Assembly (NCBI GenBank): GCA_019670725.1 | Contig: AP024629.1 | Span: forward strand, 682,001 to 746,000 | From: Alphaproteobacteria bacterium SO-S41 | GTDB taxonomy: Bacteria > Pseudomonadota > Alphaproteobacteria > Micropepsales > Micropepsaceae | DNA length: 64,000 nt | Direction: 5' to 3' | Shown: piece by piece, positions 62,901 through 64,000 of the stretch | How the letters are laid out: each line of letters opens with the position of its first letter | Numbering within the stretch: the stretch's first letter is position 1 | Notes under the pieces: model-generated | Told to the model about the DNA's origin: nothing | Seen by the model: only the letters and a program-made list of their open reading frames with translations | Database searches by the model: none | Position numbers and translations under genes: made by a program

Positions 62901-64000
62901 GCACGGGCACGGGCGCCGGCCTGTTCACCTATTTCGCGGTGCCGACGATCGGCAGCGTCAGCCCGAATGCGGGACCTGTGGCAGGCGGCACGGCGATCAC
63001 CATCACCGGCACGAATCTGAGCGGTGCGACAACCGTGAGCGTCGGCGGCGCGGCGGCGACGAATATCGTCATCGTCAACGCCAGCACGATCACCGCGACG
63101 ACGCCTGCGGGCACGGCCGGTGCACGCGACGTCGTCGTCGCGACGCCGGGCGGCACGGGCACGGGTGTCGGCTTCTTCACCTATTTCGCAGTGCCGGCGG
63201 TTGCGAGCGTCAATCCCAACGGGGGACCGCTGGCGGGCGGCACGTCGATCACCATCACCGGCACGAACTTCACCGGCGCGACGGCCGTGACCATCGGCGG
63301 CGCGGCCGCTACGGGCATCGTCGTCGTCAATGCCAGCACGATCACCGCGACGACGCCCGCGGGTACGGCGGGCGCGCGCGATGTCGCGGTCACGACGCCG
63401 GGCGGCACGGGCACGGGTGCCGGCCTCTTCACCTATTTCGCGCAGCCGGCGGTGACCGGGATCGCCCCGCCGTCCGGCTCGCCGGATGGCGGCACGGTCG
63501 TCACGATCACCGGCACCGGCTTCACCGGCGCGACCGGGGTCATGTTCGGCGACCTGCCCGCCGCGGGCTTCACCGTCATCGATGATCACACGATCATCGC
63601 CACGACGCCGCCGGGTGTTCCCGGCGGGGCGGTCGTTTCGGTGACGACACCGGGCGGCAGCGGCGCGGGTGCCGGTGCGGGCGGCTCGTTCACCTTCGAC
63701 GACACGGCGCCGGTTCTGGCCGGCGTGCCCGCCAATATCGCCGTCAACACCGATGCGGGCCTGCCGACCGGGGTGGTGAGCTGGACGCCGCCCACGGCGA
63801 CCGACGACGTGCCGGGCGTGACCGTTGCGCAGACCGCGGGCCACGCGCCCGGCGCTGCCTTCCCGGTCGGCGTCACGACGATCACCTATGTCGCGACCGA
63901 CGGCGCCGGCAACACGGCGAGCGCCAGCTTCACCGTGACTGTCAGCGATGCCGAAGCGCCGCTGCTTGCCGGCGTTCCCGCCAATATCACTAAGGCGACG
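59978..64000 (+). CDS. Giant secreted IPT/TIG- and HYR-repeat protein (3'-truncated by window)
   Basis: The frame is open for 1341 codons from ATG 59978 to the window edge without a stop. A signal peptide (IVTLIMLSASAWA) is followed by a ~120-residue domain resembling DUF11/DUF7507-type Ig-like modules, with a Cys pair. Then come thirteen IPT/TIG repeats (~84 residues; typical unit PTVTGVSPSSGPAAGGT, ITITGTNFTGATAVTVGG, VNATTITATTPAGTAGA, TPGGTGTG, FTYIA). From 63701 an HYR domain (DTAPVLAGVPANI ... TYVATDGAGNTAS) and the start of a second follow. Such proteins are large surface or secreted adhesins, or carry a C-terminal autotransporter or anchor; that end is not visible. It was missed as an ORF only because no stop lies inside the window. 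Confidence 0.9.
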   Translation, partial: MIDFAGMLNAACRRAAAAIVTLIMLSASAWAGVNFTSVSPTTYNGPGQVLTFHFTVSGENIGVTGVSFPAPNIAYPMSSISCSPAFPIGVNGSTNCTATYTTTSANFANITQTGGYELTTTNANRGGNITGLVTATYVLPPAPTVTSISPSSGPLAGGTAVTIRGTNFTPANGATIDIDSLADFTVVNSTTITGTTPAGFAPGAVDVGVSSPGGSGTLTGGFTYSNAAAPPTVTGVSPSSGPAAGGTLITITGTNFTGATAVTVGGASATGITVVNATTITATTPAGTAGARNVVVSTPGGNGTGTNLFTYIAAPTVTGVSPSSGPAAGGTAITITGTNFTGATAVTVGGTSATGITVINATTITATTPAGTAGARNVVVTTPGGNGTGTNLFTYIAAPTVTGVSPSSGPASGGTAITITGTNFTGATAVTVGGTSATGITVVNATTITATTPAGTAGARNVVVTTPGGTGTGTNFFTYIAVPTVTSLSPTSGPAAGGTVVTLTGTNFTGLTAVSFGGTAAASFTFNSSTSITATSPAGTGTVNVRVTTPGGTSATGGGNQFTYTPAPTVTGVSPLSGPLAGGTSVTITGTNFTGATIVTIGGTSATGITVVNATTITATTPAGTAGARNVAVTTPGGTGTGVGLFTYAAAPTVTAISPNSGPAAGGTGVTITGTNFTGATAVTIGGAPATGITVVNATTITATAPAGTAGARNVVVTTPGGTGTGTGLFTYIAAPTVASVSPNSGPLAGGNTITITGANFTGATAVSIGQTPASNINVINATTITVTVPASVSAGARDVSVTTPGGSGTGVGLYTYVSAPVVTSVSPASGPAAGGTAITITGTDFTGATMVTIDGVSAMNVVVVNATTITAQTPAGTPGARGVSVMAPGGTSGSSTLFTYIAAPTVTAVNVDKGPLAGGTAITITGTNFTGATAVTVGGAAATGITVVNATTITATTPAGTAGARDIVVTTPGGTGTGAGLFTYFAVPTIGSVSPNAGPVAGGTAITITGTNLSGATTVSVGGAAATNIVIVNASTITATTPAGTAGARDVVVATPGGTGTGVGFFTYFAVPAVASVNPNGGPLAGGTSITITGTNFTGATAVTIGGAAATGIVVVNASTITATTPAGTAGARDVAVTTPGGTGTGAGLFTYFAQPAVTGIAPPSGSPDGGTVVTITGTGFTGATGVMFGDLPAAGFTVIDDHTIIATTPPGVPGGAVVSVTTPGGSGAGAGAGGSFTFDDTAPVLAGVPANIAVNTDAGLPTGVVSWTPPTATDDVPGVTVAQTAGHAPGAAFPVGVTTITYVATDGAGNTASASFTVTVSDAEAPLLAGVPANITKAT
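60401..63700 (+). repeat. Thirteen tandem ~252-bp IPT/TIG repeats
   Basis: Thirteen units of 252 bp (one 255 bp, the first and last slightly longer) with long nearly identical DNA stretches between several units, for example around 60919, 61171 and 61672. High DNA identity makes copy-number change by recombination likely. Confidence 0.85.

Noticed and set aside
60401-63700. Possible CRISPR array (regular repeats)
   Set aside because: Units are 252 bp, in frame, and translate to IPT/TIG domains; there are no short repeats with unique spacers.
61703-63844. 713-codon minus-strand open frame
   Set aside because: It is opposite the TIG repeats; its Arg/Gly/Asp-rich text has no domain and repeats with the 252-bp period, so it is a shadow of repeated GC-rich codons.
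1-64000. Genomic island, prophage or transposon
   Set aside because: I looked for integrases, transposases, tRNA-flanked direct repeats and base-composition breaks. None was recognised, though a quantitative composition scan could not be run.

Overview
This is a high-GC, densely coded chromosomal segment of a Gram-negative bacterium, most likely an alphaproteobacterium. The evidence is two TonB-dependent outer-membrane receptors (one Caulobacter-type), a type V autotransporter, several Tat-exported enzymes, GTG/TTG starts behind strong GGAGG-type ribosome sites, and many 1-11 bp gene overlaps. Caulobacterales, Sphingomonadales or Rhizomicrobium-like lineages would fit, but the sequence does not settle this. 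I see no rRNA, tRNA, integrase, transposase, phage gene or CRISPR array.

Region 1 (1-14.8 kb) is mixed. It holds the end of an AraC regulator, a large autotransporter adhesin, a DJ-1/PfpI-like protein that has lost its catalytic Cys, an AraC regulator, a winged-helix/NB-ARC-type ATPase regulator, four alpha/beta hydrolases in a row (two of them tandem duplicates) and a DUF808 membrane protein.

Region 2 (15-29.3 kb) is a pectin/polygalacturonate utilisation locus. On the minus strand lie a TRAP transporter and a translationally coupled keto-acid hydratase. On the plus strand lie a Tat-exported pectate lyase, a LacI-type regulator, kduI, kduD, a TonB receptor, kdgK, kdgA and a Tat-exported carboxylesterase. 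Four copies of one palindrome (consensus TGACACCGGTGTCA) sit in front of the lyase, kduI and the receptor, which points to a single LacI-type regulon. The enzymes lead from the 4-deoxy-5-keto-uronate to pyruvate and glyceraldehyde-3-phosphate. No oligogalacturonide lyase or unsaturated uronidase is in the window.

Region 3 (29.4-53.4 kb) is the most unusual part: a large, apparently uncharacterised catabolic cluster of duplicated small-molecule enzymes. It has a TauD-type dioxygenase, two VOC proteins, three Old Yellow Enzyme (OYE) homologues (one without the usual active-site residues), a luciferase-like monooxygenase, two acyl-CoA-dehydrogenase-fold monooxygenases, three carboxymuconolactone-decarboxylase-like proteins without CxxC, three SnoaL/NTF2-like proteins, a TonB receptor, an MFS transporter, two LysR regulators, a GlcG-like protein, a WrbA-like quinone reductase, a secreted hydrolase, an ABM-domain protein and a carotenoid-cleavage-type dioxygenase. 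The set suggests uptake and oxidative/reductive breakdown of an aromatic, quinonoid or terpenoid natural product. The substrate cannot be read from the sequence.

Region 4 (53.4-64 kb) has two small membrane proteins, a periplasmic-propeller histidine kinase with its NarL-type response regulator, an SMP-30/strictosidine-synthase-like protein with an extra C-terminal domain, and the first 1341 codons of a giant secreted IPT/TIG-HYR repeat protein that runs off the right edge. Long open frames opposite the repeat genes are coding shadows and are not listed.
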